Part shown: one piece after another, positions 33,282 through 40,739 of the stretch | Numbering within the stretch: the first letter of the stretch is position 1 | Layout: the number at the start of each line of letters is the position of its first letter | Assembly: GCA_002354035.1 (NCBI GenBank) | Contig: DEKU01000061.1 | Coordinates: forward strand, 5,806 to 46,544 | DNA from: Bacteroidales bacterium UBA2714 | Lineage (GTDB): Bacteria > Bacteroidota > Bacteroidia > Bacteroidales > P3 | Reading direction: 5' to 3' | Length of the DNA stretch: 40,739 bases | Translations under genes and position numbers: made by a program | The notes under the pieces: model-generated | Told to the model about the DNA's origin: nothing | The model's input: the letters and a program-made list of their open reading frames with translations, nothing else | Databases searched by the model: none

Positions 33282-34688
33282 TCACTCACCATACGAACTC
33301 CCATCAAAACAATGGGTGCAGAGGTTACACTTGGGCAGTCCGATAGACTCGCAAACGGTGTCGAGCGAATTAAATTTCAGTGTGTCCACTCCCACTGTCT
33401 TACGGATGGTCTCCACCAGATTGCGATACTGCTGGGATGTCTCATCGCGGTAAGCTTCAATGTTGCGCACCTCGCCACCCTCGAGCTCGGCTATGACCCG
33501 ACGTGTGATGAGCTCGTTGTCGTTTTTCGAAGTGGAGAAATTGAGGTAGTTGCAACCATACAGCAGCGGAGGACAGCTGATGCGGACATGTATCCGCTTC
33601 ACGCCATTGGCGTAGAGCATCCGCACTTGGTCTTTGAGCTGTGTGCCGCGGACAATGCTGTCGTCGCAGAAAACCACCTCCTTGCCTTCGAGCACCTTGT
33701 GGGACGGAATGAGCTTCATTTTTGCCACCAGGCTGCGCGACTCCTGGTTGACGGGCATAAAGCTGCGCGACCAGGTGGGTGTGTATTTCAATATGCCACG
33801 CTTATAGGGGATGCCTTTGCCTGCCGAGTAGCCGAGAGCCATGCCCACGCCTGAATCGGGGATGCCCGACACATAGTCTGCCTCGACATCGTCCTGCTTT
33901 CCCATTGCCTGTCCCAGGCGGAAGCGCACCTCCTCAGCGTTGATGTCCTCATATTCCACAGCCGGGAAACCATAGTAGATCCAAAGGAACGAGCATATCT
34001 GCATCTTCTCGCTGGGGGCGATAAGCTGCTTGATGCCCTCGTCCGAAATCATGACGGCCTCGCCGGGCTTGACGAAATATTCGGTCTGGAAGCCCAGATT
34101 AACATAGCTGCATGTCTCTGATGCCACGGCATAGTCGCCGTCGCGACGGCCCACCACCAGCGGGGTGCGCCCATAGCGGTCGCGGGCCGCTATGATACCG
34201 TCATTGGTCAATATGAGGAAGGAGACACTGCCCCGCACCTTGCTGTAAACATTGTTGATGCCATCGGCAAAGGTCTTGCCCTGGGTGATGAGCAGCGCTA
34301 TCAACTCCGAAGGGTTGGTCTTGCCCATACTCAGTTCTGTGAACTGCTGGTTCTTTTCAAGACAAATCTTCTCCAACTCGGGGATATTATTGATGCGCGA
34401 GACGGTGCAGACAGCAAAACGGCCCAGATGCGAATTGCAAACGATGGGTTGCGCGTCCGTGTCGCTGATGACTCCGATGCCTTTGTTGCCGGTCATCTCG
34501 TGGATGTCGGTCGAGAACTTGGATTTAAACTGTGTGTTCTCGATGTTGTGGATGTTCAGGTGCATCACGCCATTGTCGATGGTGCTGAGACCGGCACGGC
34601 GGGTGCCGAGATGCGAATGATAGTCCGTGCCATAAAACAAATCAACGGCACAAGGCTTGCGGGTAATGACTCCAAAAAGTCCGCTCAT
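33282..34688 (-). CDS. PurF-like amidophosphoribosyltransferase homologue lacking the N-terminal Cys
   Basis: A 468-residue protein with the two-domain plan of glutamine phosphoribosylpyrophosphate amidotransferase: an N-terminal Ntn-type glutaminase domain (about 1-230, HLGTRRAG, SHLGRFAV, GSVSFLILTNDG, ARDRYGRTPLVVG, ASETCS) and a phosphoribosyltransferase domain (SGIPDSGVGMALGYS, and the PRPP loop VVFCDDSIVRGTQ). In true PurF the residue after the initiator Met is the catalytic Cys; here it is Ser (MSGLFGV, codon AGC). I recall a related Bacteroidales/Clostridia branch that has Gly there (MGGFFG), so the loss is probably ancestral. It may use ammonia or have another role, so I give no symbol. 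A PKCNLCTHCFDG cysteine cluster lies near the end. It leads the three-gene unit. Confidence 0.88.
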   Translation of the reverse strand: MSGLFGVITRKPCAVDLFYGTDYHSHLGTRRAGLSTIDNGVMHLNIHNIENTQFKSKFSTDIHEMTGNKGIGVISDTDAQPIVCNSHLGRFAVCTVSRINNIPELEKICLEKNQQFTELSMGKTNPSELIALLITQGKTFADGINNVYSKVRGSVSFLILTNDGIIAARDRYGRTPLVVGRRDGDYAVASETCSYVNLGFQTEYFVKPGEAVMISDEGIKQLIAPSEKMQICSFLWIYYGFPAVEYEDINAEEVRFRLGQAMGKQDDVEADYVSGIPDSGVGMALGYSAGKGIPYKRGILKYTPTWSRSFMPVNQESRSLVAKMKLIPSHKVLEGKEVVFCDDSIVRGTQLKDQVRMLYANGVKRIHVRISCPPLLYGCNYLNFSTSKNDNELITRRVIAELEGGEVRNIEAYRDETSQQYRNLVETIRKTVGVDTLKFNSLDTVCESIGLPKCNLCTHCFDGSSYGE

Positions 34689-34780
34689 GGTAAAAGAATG
34701 ATTAAAAATTATATATGAATAATGAATAACTAAATATACATCTGTATGTTACATGCTACCACGTCTCTAAGTATAAAGGG

Positions 34781-34788
34781 CAAAGATA
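34781..34788 (-). promoter_or_regulatory. Bacteroidetes -7 box (TATCTTTG) for the PurF-like operon
   Basis: On the minus strand this is TATCTTTG, identical to the dnaN, queA and gyrB boxes. It lies 93 bases before the ATG at 34688 and just beyond the mtaB stop, so the unit PurF-like, repeat protein, elbB has its own start. Confidence 0.6.
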
Positions 34789-34799
34789 CACTTTTTTTT

Positions 34800-36110
34800 T
34801 CAATCTTCACAAGCGAAATTTTCAACTATTGTTGAATGTGTTATCTCAAACGGGGTCACCACCCCGGCCAAATCGGCATCATAGGGTCGTTGCAGACGGA
34901 CATAATTGTCCGTCCACCCCTGCATGGTAGCAGTCCCATCGCCCTCATGGCGGGTATGCTCCCACAGCACGTACCGCTCTGTCCCCATCTGGCTTTCCAC
35001 AAACGCATGGCGCATCTGGTCCGACAGGGCATGCAACTCGGCTCCACGCGCTTTCCTCACCTCTACCGGCACCCGCTCGCCCATGCTCAGCGCCGCCGTC
35101 TTGGGACGGTCCGAATAGGGGAAAACATGCAGATAGGAAATCGGCAAACTGGCAATAAACTGTTTGCTTGACCGGAACTCTTCCTCGCCCTCTCCGTTGA
35201 AACCCGTTATCACATCCGCGGCAATGCAGGCATGGGGCATAGCCCGCTTGATGTACTCCACGCGGTTGGCATAGAGCGCCGTATCATAACGGCGGTGCAT
35301 CATCCGCAGCACCTTGTCCGAACCCGCCTGCAGGGGAATGTGAAAATGGGGCAGGAACGCGCGAGACGATGCCACAAAATCCACTATCTCCTCGGTTATC
35401 AGGTTGGGTTCGATGCTGGAAATACGGTAACGCACAATGCCCTCAATCTTGTCCAGCTCCCGCAGCAAATCAACAAACGTCTCGCCATGGGATTTGCCAA
35501 ATGTGCCGGTGTTCACACCTGTCAGCACCACCTCTCGGGCACCGCTGGACGCTATCTGGCGGGCCACCGCCACCGTCTCCGCTATCGTTGCCGAACGGCT
35601 GCGGCCACGAGCCATGGGGATGGCACAGTACGTACAGAAATAGTCGCACCCGTCTTGAATTTTGAAAAAAGTGCGGGTACGGTCGTCGCCCGAAAAACAA
35701 GGCACAAAACTTTGCGGCTCAGGGGTCTCGATGCGTGGCTGCTGGGCAGCGGCCTTTTCATGGCCTCGCTCCTTCCAGTAGTCCATCACCACCTCCACCA
35801 GCCTATGCTTGCTGTCGTTGCCCAGAATGATGTCCACTCCCGGTATGGCAGCAATCTGCCCGGCGTCGTTTTGGGCAAAACAACCTATCACCGCCACGGT
35901 CGCCTCCGGGTTCTGTGACAAGGCCTGGCGGATTGCGGTGCGGCACTTCTTTTCGGCAACAGCGGTCACCGTACATGTATTTATCACATATAAATCAGCA
36001 CTATCCCTATAGTTCACTATGTTAAATCCTGCATCCCTGAACTTTTTCTGCAAATAGCTGGTTTCAGCAAAGTTTAATTTACATCCTAATGTGTGGGTTG
36101 CGACTTTCAT
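34800..36110 (-). CDS. mtaB: tRNA (N6-threonylcarbamoyladenosine(37)-C2)-methylthiotransferase, MtaB type
   Basis: MtaB is a radical SAM enzyme with two iron-sulfur clusters that adds a methylthio group to t6A37 of tRNAs reading ANN codons. The 436-residue product has the N-terminal cluster-binding domain with its three Cys (THTLGCKLN, NTCTVTAVAEKKCR, IGCFAQNDAG), the radical SAM motif CDYFCTYC (about residues 154-161) followed by AIPMARGRSRS, the LTGVNTGTFG and RISSIEPNLI blocks, and a C-terminal TRAM-like RNA-binding part from about 370. The start KVATHTLGCKLNFAET favours MtaB over MiaB or RimO. It stands alone on its transcript or follows the MORN gene after a 205-base gap. Confidence 0.92.
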   Translation of the reverse strand: MKVATHTLGCKLNFAETSYLQKKFRDAGFNIVNYRDSADLYVINTCTVTAVAEKKCRTAIRQALSQNPEATVAVIGCFAQNDAGQIAAIPGVDIILGNDSKHRLVEVVMDYWKERGHEKAAAQQPRIETPEPQSFVPCFSGDDRTRTFFKIQDGCDYFCTYCAIPMARGRSRSATIAETVAVARQIASSGAREVVLTGVNTGTFGKSHGETFVDLLRELDKIEGIVRYRISSIEPNLITEEIVDFVASSRAFLPHFHIPLQAGSDKVLRMMHRRYDTALYANRVEYIKRAMPHACIAADVITGFNGEGEEEFRSSKQFIASLPISYLHVFPYSDRPKTAALSMGERVPVEVRKARGAELHALSDQMRHAFVESQMGTERYVLWEHTRHEGDGTATMQGWTDNYVRLQRPYDADLAGVVTPFEITHSTIVENFACED

Positions 36111-36167
36111 ACGAGTTAAAAAGAATTAATTCAATAACTAAGCCCTCAAAGTATGGGAAAATGTTAG

Positions 36168-36175
36168 TAATTTTG
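36168..36175 (+). promoter_or_regulatory. Bacteroidetes -7 box (TAATTTTG) of a candidate small RNA
   Basis: TAATTTTGCAA fits TAnnTTTG exactly and equals the box before the C10 protease. It points right, away from mtaB, in a gap with no plus-strand protein gene, and is followed 106 bases later by a terminator on the same strand. Confidence 0.55.
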
Positions 36176-36181
36176 CAAACG

Positions 36182-36311
36182 CATTTGAGAGATAAAAACT
36201 GCTTTTTCTGCAATTCAATCAGATGCTTAGGTTTTTTTGTTTTACCTAAAAAAGGATTTTGTAATAGTGTTTAATGGGAAACGGGACGCCGTGAGGCGCC
36301 CCGTTTTTTTT
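36182..36311 (+). ncRNA. Candidate small RNA, about 130 nt
   Basis: Between two minus-strand genes (mtaB starting at 36110 and the MORN gene ending at 36316) the plus strand holds an exact promoter box, an AT-rich body and a strong intrinsic terminator. The expected transcript starts near 36182, contains a hairpin TTAGGT/ACCTAA (36227-36232 with 36244-36249) and ends at the U-run 36304-36311. It does not show the conserved loops of the SRP RNA, tmRNA or RNase P RNA. An 8-codon open frame (start at 36223, four Phe) is probably chance. It may pair with mRNAs; its target is unknown. Confidence 0.5.
36281..36311 (+). terminator. Rho-independent terminator on the plus strand between two minus-strand genes
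   Basis: ACGGGACGCC and GGCGCCCCGT form a 10-base stem with one A-C mismatch and a GTGA loop, followed by eight T residues. On the minus strand the stem is followed only by GTTTCCC, so it works mainly for rightward transcripts, although the only annotated neighbours run leftward. Confidence 0.8.
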
Positions 36312-36315
36312 CATG

Positions 36316-37356
36316 TTAATCAAAATCGAACTCCCCGCCTGCATCTATCGTTTGTTGCTTCAACTTCAGGCTATGGAGCATTCGTAGGCAATCCTCGTCC
36401 GGGAAAACCTCAAAGTCCGGCTTGGGGTCGAGGCTGAGTACCTCACGGCCTTCGCTGTCGTGGGTAGTTCCCACTATCAGATCCGTTGCCACCATGATGC
36501 GGGCCTCCTTGTTGGCAAGCGTGAAGCGGCCGTCACCCACATGGGAATAGAGCCGCTCCGGTTCTTCCTCGTCGATGAGCCGCGTCCCGTCGGTCAGATA
36601 CACCACAGTCTTCGTCTTGCCCTTAGGCAGCATATAATTGATGTCCGACACCGACACAAATCTCTCTTCCGGAACTTTGAGCCGAACCATACGCTCGCGC
36701 AGCAGACCGGCTTTCCAGGTCTCGTCGACCACCAGCTGCCCCGCCTCGTAATAGCGGTACTGCCCATGGCGGTCGCCGTTCACATAATGTCCTTCGCGCA
36801 CCAGCTGTCCATCGTTGTCATACTCGGCCAGACGGCCCTCGATGCCGCCGTGCACATAGGTGGCCGTGATATAGCCCTTCAGCCCTATCCGTTTCCACCA
36901 ACGCCCGTGGCGGTGATTGTCGGCCCAGTTGCTCACCTCGGCGGTGTCACCCTCCGAATTGAACAGCACCTGCTGCCCGTGGCGCACTCCCATCTTATAA
37001 TTCGTCATCTTCACCAGCTTCCCCTTCTTCGAATAGAAAAGCCACAACCCGTCGCGGTTCTTCTGGTTGAACGTGCCTGTGGCCAGCAGGTTCCCCTCCT
37101 GGTCATACACCGAATGCTTGCAAATCTTGCCCGGCACCGTGTACTCATTCTTTATGCGCACCTTCCCGTCCGGATAGAAATAGGTGAACGTACCCGTCTC
37201 CATACCGTCGACAAAAGTGCCCTCATACACCTTGGCACCCTGATTGTCAGTCTTCAGCCAGTGCCCCTGGCGACGACCCTGTTTGTCCATCTGGTTTTGC
37301 GCCTGGCAAGCCATGCCCGCCAGCAGCAGCAACAATAAAACTACTTTGCCTTTCAT
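36316..37356 (-). CDS. Exported MORN-repeat protein (YwqK-like)
   Basis: A 346-residue protein with a signal peptide (MKGKVVLLLLLLAGMACQAQ; the Cys within MACQAQ could be a lipobox) followed by at least seven MORN_2-type repeats between residues 22 and 215, for example GRRQGHWLKTD, YEGTFVDGMETGTFTYFYPD, GTFNQKNRDGLWLFYSKKGK, MGVRHGQQVLF and GHYVNGDRHGQYRYYEAGQ. The C-terminal 130 residues form a separate, non-repeated domain (FVSVSDINYMLPKGKT, VVYLTDGTRLIDEEE). The repeats make an extended beta structure; in Bacteroidetes such proteins are exported and of unknown function. It has its own promoter box and is divergent from the TonB receptor. Confidence 0.87.
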   Translation of the reverse strand: MKGKVVLLLLLLAGMACQAQNQMDKQGRRQGHWLKTDNQGAKVYEGTFVDGMETGTFTYFYPDGKVRIKNEYTVPGKICKHSVYDQEGNLLATGTFNQKNRDGLWLFYSKKGKLVKMTNYKMGVRHGQQVLFNSEGDTAEVSNWADNHRHGRWWKRIGLKGYITATYVHGGIEGRLAEYDNDGQLVREGHYVNGDRHGQYRYYEAGQLVVDETWKAGLLRERMVRLKVPEERFVSVSDINYMLPKGKTKTVVYLTDGTRLIDEEEPERLYSHVGDGRFTLANKEARIMVATDLIVGTTHDSEGREVLSLDPKPDFEVFPDEDCLRMLHSLKLKQQTIDAGGEFDFD

Positions 37357-37442
37357 CTTCTTATTAATTTAATGCCCTTCGGGGCTTGTGATACATCAAT
37401 ATCTTCCTTATCCCGGCAGGCTATGCCCGCCAAAATAATTTG

Positions 37443-37450
37443 CAAAAATA
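37443..37450 (-). promoter_or_regulatory. Bacteroidetes -7 box (TATTTTTG) for the MORN-repeat gene
   Basis: On the minus strand the sequence is TATTTTTG, fitting TAnnTTTG. It lies 86 bases before the ATG at 37356. Confidence 0.45.
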
Positions 37451-37484
37451 CAATTTTTTTTGAAATCGTTCGTTTAAAGGGGGC

Positions 37485-37492
37485 TAATTTTA
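37485..37492 (+). promoter_or_regulatory. Near-consensus -7 box (TAATTTTA) abutting the TonB receptor start
   Basis: TAATTTTA differs from TAnnTTTG only in the last base and ends directly at the ATG of the receptor gene; TTTG at 37459-37462 could be its -33 element. If real, the mRNA would begin at or inside the start codon, so a further upstream promoter is also possible. Confidence 0.3.
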
Positions 37493-39949
37493 ATGAACAA
37501 GAAACTCTTTATAACTTTAATGGTCTTATTGCCATGCCTTTTCCCCGTCCTCCGTGCACAGGGAACGCTCCATGGCAGTGTCCTCTCGCCCGAGGGCGAA
37601 CCCATCCACTACGCCTCCATCGGGCTGCTCGACACCCCCAAACCCACCGGAACCTACACCGACAGCCGTGGGCAATATCAGCTCACCATCCGCCAAACCG
37701 ACTCCGTCACCGTCCGCATCTCCTGCACCGGCTACGAGAGCCAGGACCACCGCCTACGCATTGCCAACGGCCAGTCCCTACGCCTCGACATCACCCTCAA
37801 GCCCTCTGCCCGCCAGCTCAACACCGTCACCGTCAGCGACGACCGCCTCCGCTCCACCGACTTCACCACTATCAACATCGAGCGTATCGAAAACACCGTC
37901 GGCCCCTCGGGCAGTGTCGAATCCATCATCAAAACCCTTCCCGACGTCAACTCCAACAACGAACTCTCCTCCCAATACTCCGTCCGTGGCGGTTCCTTCG
38001 ACGAGAACCTCGTCTACATCAACCGCATCGAAATCTACCGCCCGCAGCTTGTCCGCAGCGGCCAGCAAGAAGGCCTCAGCATCATCAACCCCGACCTCGT
38101 CGACAACCTCTCCTTCTCCCCGGGCGGCTTCGACGCCACCTATGGCGACCGCATGTCCTCCGTCCTCGACATCATCTACAGCCGTCCCACCGAACGCCGC
38201 TTCAAGCTCTCCCTCTCCCTCCTCGGCGGCTCCGCCACCGCCCTCGGCACCCTCGGCAAGCATTTCTCCTACGGCATCGGCTTCCGCCACCACAGCAACA
38301 CCTACCTTTTCCGCTCCATGGACACCGAAGGCAACTATTCCACCTCCTACACCGACCTCCAAGCCATCCTCCGCTACCGATTTAACGACAGCCTCGACCT
38401 CAGTTTCCTCACCGTCTGGACACGCAACGTCTACGGCCTCGTCCCCTACACCCGCACCACCACTTTCGGCACCTTCAACCAATCCCTCAAACTCAACGTC
38501 TACTTCGACGGCCTCGAAGACGACCGCTACCGCACCCTCCTCGGCGCCTTCACCCTCAACTACCACCCCAACGACGACCTCCAGCTCCAATGGATCAACT
38601 CCGCCATCTCCAACCGTGAACAGGAAAACTACGACATCCAAAGCCAATACTGGCTCTACGCCATCGGCGTGGGCGAAAACGCCGCCGACACCAACCAGTT
38701 CGACCAAGGCGTCGGCACCTTCCTCGAGCACGCCCGCAACCGCCAGGACATGACCGTCTACTCCTCGCAGCTCCGCGTGGTGCGCTACGCACTCCTCGGC
38801 TCCTGGAACTTCGGCATCAAAGCCCAGATGGAACGCACTCGGGGCTCCATGCGCGAATGGAAATGGGTGGACAGCGCCGACTACTCCTACCCCACCGACT
38901 ACCACATCCCCGGCCTCGACGACACCGCCGTCTACAATCCCCAGCTCCAGCACTTCTACAACGCCTCCGCCACTGTCCGCACCCTGCGTGGTAGCGCCTA
39001 CCTCCAGCGCCAAGTCAATCTCTTCACACGCCGCGACCACCAAATCAAGCTCACCGCAGGCCTGCGCGGACAATACTACTCCTCCCGCTCCGACTCCATC
39101 CACCTCAACAGCCAGTTCCTCCTCTCACCCCGTCTCTCCGCCAGTTTCAAACCCAGCTCCGGCCCCGACATCCTCTACCGTCTCGTGGCCGGCCTCTACC
39201 AGCAGCCCACCCTCTACCGCGAACTTCGCAACCCCGACGGCTCACTCCACCCCGGCGTCCCTGCCCAGTGCTCCTACCTCGCCTCCGCCTCCGCCGACTG
39301 GAACTTCCGCCTCTGGGATAAACCCTTCCGCCTCACAGCCGACATCTACTACAAATACATCACCCACCTCATCCCCTACACCATCGAAAACCTGCGCCTG
39401 CGCTACAACCCCGACCTCCCGGCCGTGGGCTACGCCACAGGCGCCTCCATCCGCATCAACGGCGACTTCGTCCCCGGGCTCCAGTCCTGGGCCTCCATCT
39501 CCCTCATGAAAACCCAAGAGGACATACTCAACGACAATCTCTCCTGGCTCAACCGCCCCACCGACCAACGCCTCAGCTTCAAACTCTTCCTGCAAGACTA
39601 CATCCCCTCCTTCCCCTGGTGGCGCATGAGCCTCAGCCTCATCTACGGCACCCGCACCCCCACCACCTACCCCAACCAGACCGACCGCTCCCCCGAGTAC
39701 TACATACCCCCCTACTTCCGTGCCGACTGGGGCAACACCATCCAGCTCACCCGCTTCGAGCGCATCCGCCGCTCACGCATCGGCCAGTTCTTCGACGACC
39801 TCTCCGTCTCCATCGAAGTCTTCAACCTCTTCGACCACCACAACGTAGTCTCCTTCATCTGGGTGGCCGACTACACCAACTTCTACTGGGCCGTGCCCAA
39901 CTACCTCACCGCCCGCCAAGTAAACATCAAACTCAGCGCCACCTTCTAA
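37493..39949 (+). CDS. TonB-dependent outer-membrane receptor with carboxypeptidase-regulatory N-terminal domain
   Basis: An 818-residue outer-membrane protein. After a signal peptide (residues 1-22, ending LRAQ) comes a carboxypeptidase-regulatory-like beta domain (about 25-105, LHGSVLSPEGEPIHYASIG), then a plug domain (about 115-235, ESIIKTLPDVNSNNEL, YSVRGGSFDENLVYINRIEI, FSPGGFDATYGDRMSSVLDI) and a 22-strand-type barrel to the final Phe (NIKLSATF). This is the usual Bacteroidetes importer plan; no SusD-like partner is adjacent, so the ligand is unknown. The coding strand is extremely C-rich with C-ending codons, which creates a long Pro/Ser/Thr shadow frame. An M16-like gene follows after 75 bases. 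Confidence 0.93.
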   Translation: MNKKLFITLMVLLPCLFPVLRAQGTLHGSVLSPEGEPIHYASIGLLDTPKPTGTYTDSRGQYQLTIRQTDSVTVRISCTGYESQDHRLRIANGQSLRLDITLKPSARQLNTVTVSDDRLRSTDFTTINIERIENTVGPSGSVESIIKTLPDVNSNNELSSQYSVRGGSFDENLVYINRIEIYRPQLVRSGQQEGLSIINPDLVDNLSFSPGGFDATYGDRMSSVLDIIYSRPTERRFKLSLSLLGGSATALGTLGKHFSYGIGFRHHSNTYLFRSMDTEGNYSTSYTDLQAILRYRFNDSLDLSFLTVWTRNVYGLVPYTRTTTFGTFNQSLKLNVYFDGLEDDRYRTLLGAFTLNYHPNDDLQLQWINSAISNREQENYDIQSQYWLYAIGVGENAADTNQFDQGVGTFLEHARNRQDMTVYSSQLRVVRYALLGSWNFGIKAQMERTRGSMREWKWVDSADYSYPTDYHIPGLDDTAVYNPQLQHFYNASATVRTLRGSAYLQRQVNLFTRRDHQIKLTAGLRGQYYSSRSDSIHLNSQFLLSPRLSASFKPSSGPDILYRLVAGLYQQPTLYRELRNPDGSLHPGVPAQCSYLASASADWNFRLWDKPFRLTADIYYKYITHLIPYTIENLRLRYNPDLPAVGYATGASIRINGDFVPGLQSWASISLMKTQEDILNDNLSWLNRPTDQRLSFKLFLQDYIPSFPWWRMSLSLIYGTRTPTTYPNQTDRSPEYYIPPYFRADWGNTIQLTRFERIRRSRIGQFFDDLSVSIEVFNLFDHHNVVSFIWVADYTNFYWAVPNYLTARQVNIKLSATF

Positions 39950-39979
39950 CACAGCCAAGACCCCAAAATTGAAAAAGAC

Positions 39980-40019
39980 TAACACATTCCCAAATTAACA
40001 CATTAACACATTCCCAAAT
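39980..40019 (+). repeat. Short direct repeats before the M16-like gene
   Basis: TAACACATTCCCAAAT occurs at 39980-39995 and again at 40004-40019, with a shortened TAACACAT copy between them at 39996-40003. The array ends 5 bases before the M16-like ATG. Confidence 0.75.
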
Positions 40020-40024
40020 AAGCC

Positions 40025-40739
40025 ATGCTCACCGCACCCTCAACCGCACCCCTCATCCCCACCAGCCATCCCCTGCCCAACGGCAACCAACTCCTGCTGT
40101 TCCGCAACAACAACCTCGGCATCCTCAAACTCGACATCACCCTCGAGGCCGGCAGCGCCTACCAGTCTGCCAAAAGCCAGGCCCACGCTGCCAACCAACT
40201 CTTCGGCGAAGCCACTGCCTTGACCCCGGCGCCCAACATGGCCCAATTCCTCGACTTCCGCGGCATCGTGGCCGAACGCTCAGCCGACACCTGCACCGCC
40301 AACATCTCCTTCTACTTCATGCCCAAATTCGCCCCTGAACTCCTCCCCCTCATCGCCCAGATGTTCGAGTGCCCCGTGGTCACACCCCAACTGTTCGACG
40401 CCTACATCAGCCGCCGCACCGCACAGCTCAAAACCAACTTCCAAAAAACCAACTACCTGGCCCGCAACCTCTACTACCAACTCCTCTACGGCCCCGACCA
40501 CCCCCTCGGCACCTACGCCCTCCCCGACGACATCGGTCACCTCACCCTTCGCCATGTCCAGGACTTCATCCGCAGCCGCTACTCATTGGCCCACGCCCAC
40601 CTTATCCTCAGCGGACCCGTCGACGACACCCTGCTCCGCCTGGCCGACACCCACCTTGCCCCTCCCCTCCTCCAGCCCGCGCCCCAGCGCCATTTCCTCC
40701 TCGTCTCCCCCCAGCCCCCCGCCGCCCCGGCCCACGTCC
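40025..40739 (+). CDS. M16-family (insulinase-like) protein, cut by right window edge
   Basis: From the ATG at 40025 the frame stays open to the edge, giving 238 residues of an M16 peptidase-like N-terminal domain: SHPLPNGNQLLLFRNNNLGI, LDITLEAGSAYQ, FLDFRGIVAERSADTCTANI, LLPLIAQMF, YYQLLYGPDHPLGTYALPDD, LRHVQDFIRSRYSLAHAHLI. The zinc motif HxxEH of active members should fall near residue 60; here the line reads HAANQLFGE, so the second His and the Glu are lost and the protein is probably not an active peptidase on its own. Non-catalytic M16 partners of active subunits are known. No signal peptide is evident. Whether an active subunit follows is beyond the window. Confidence 0.85.
   Translation, partial: MLTAPSTAPLIPTSHPLPNGNQLLLFRNNNLGILKLDITLEAGSAYQSAKSQAHAANQLFGEATALTPAPNMAQFLDFRGIVAERSADTCTANISFYFMPKFAPELLPLIAQMFECPVVTPQLFDAYISRRTAQLKTNFQKTNYLARNLYYQLLYGPDHPLGTYALPDDIGHLTLRHVQDFIRSRYSLAHAHLILSGPVDDTLLRLADTHLAPPLLQPAPQRHFLLVSPQPPAAPAHV

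Noticed and set aside
36223..36249. Eight-codon Phe-rich open frame inside the candidate small RNA
   Set aside because: It resembles an attenuator leader peptide, but no plus-strand phenylalanine or other gene follows, so it is likely chance in a T-rich hairpin loop.
37554..38753. A 399-residue Pro/Ser/Thr-rich open frame on the plus strand
   Set aside because: It is a +1/+2 shadow of the C-rich TonB receptor gene; the composition follows from its codon use.
1..40739. CRISPR arrays, transposases, phage genes, rRNA and tRNA genes
   Set aside because: Looked for by eye on both strands; no regular spacer-repeat pattern, IS-type coding region or conserved RNA gene sequence was found.

Overview
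The window is bacterial and almost certainly from a member of the order Bacteroidales. The signs are: promoters of the Bacteroidetes type (TAnnTTTG -7 boxes, repeatedly as TATCTTTG) in front of many genes and almost no Shine-Dalgarno sequences; type IX secretion system (T9SS) sorting domains on several exported proteins; a DUF4835/PorD-like protein; a SusC-type carboxypeptidase-regulatory/TonB receptor; and the ftsX - DUF3098 - uppP - truB gene order. Most of the DNA is GC-rich, with a clearly AT-richer patch at about 23.2-25.6 kb. I cannot place it to genus. It is mainly a chromosomal housekeeping region: no rRNA, tRNA, CRISPR array, transposase or phage gene was seen.

Layout. 1-3094 (minus): a secreted Arg/Gly-rich protein followed by dxs, whose 3' end is cut by the left edge. 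3182-8582 (plus): dapD, a small lipoprotein, dnaN, then the envelope/tRNA cluster ftsX, DUF3098, uppP, truB. 8579-9970 (minus): a DcaP-like porin convergent with truB. 9971-10614: a 644-base gap with a sharp flip of C/G strand bias. 10615-15383 (plus): queA, rarA, a serine-acetyltransferase-like protein and an ABC-F ATPase. 15560-16986 (plus): an ECF sigma factor overlapping, by ATGA, a one-pass membrane protein that ends in a CHU_C (T9SS type B) domain. 17054-17536 (minus): a YbaK deacylase. 17831-20710 (plus): a C10 cysteine protease with a beta-helix and a T9SS tail, plus a lipoprotein. 20874-23150 (minus): a PorD-like protein and an aminotransferase. 23391-25860 (plus): two AT-rich exported proteins of unknown function. 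26129-30345 (plus): gyrB, pepE, a DUF805 protein and nfo. 30833-34688 (minus): a PurF-like protein without its catalytic cysteine, a secreted protein built of about 70-residue helical repeats, and ElbB, bounded by a promoter and a terminator. 34800-37356 (minus): mtaB and a MORN-repeat protein; between them lies a promoter-terminator pair on the plus strand that looks like a small RNA gene. 37493-40739 (plus): a TonB-dependent receptor and an M16-like protein cut by the right edge.

How the genes work together. Three themes stand out. Information processing and repair: dnaN, gyrB, rarA, nfo, truB, queA, mtaB, ybaK. Envelope building and outer-membrane traffic: dxs and uppP (isoprenoid carrier), dapD (lysine/peptidoglycan), ftsX, porin, TonB receptor. 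T9SS export: a PorD-like factor, at least two T9SS cargo proteins, and a sigma factor paired with a CHU_C protein that could link transcription to secretion or the cell surface. The best candidates for something undescribed are the plus-strand small RNA at about 36.18-36.31 kb, the sigma/CHU_C pair, and the 70-residue-repeat protein co-transcribed with the PurF-like and ElbB genes. All assignments rest on reading motifs by eye; no database search was run.
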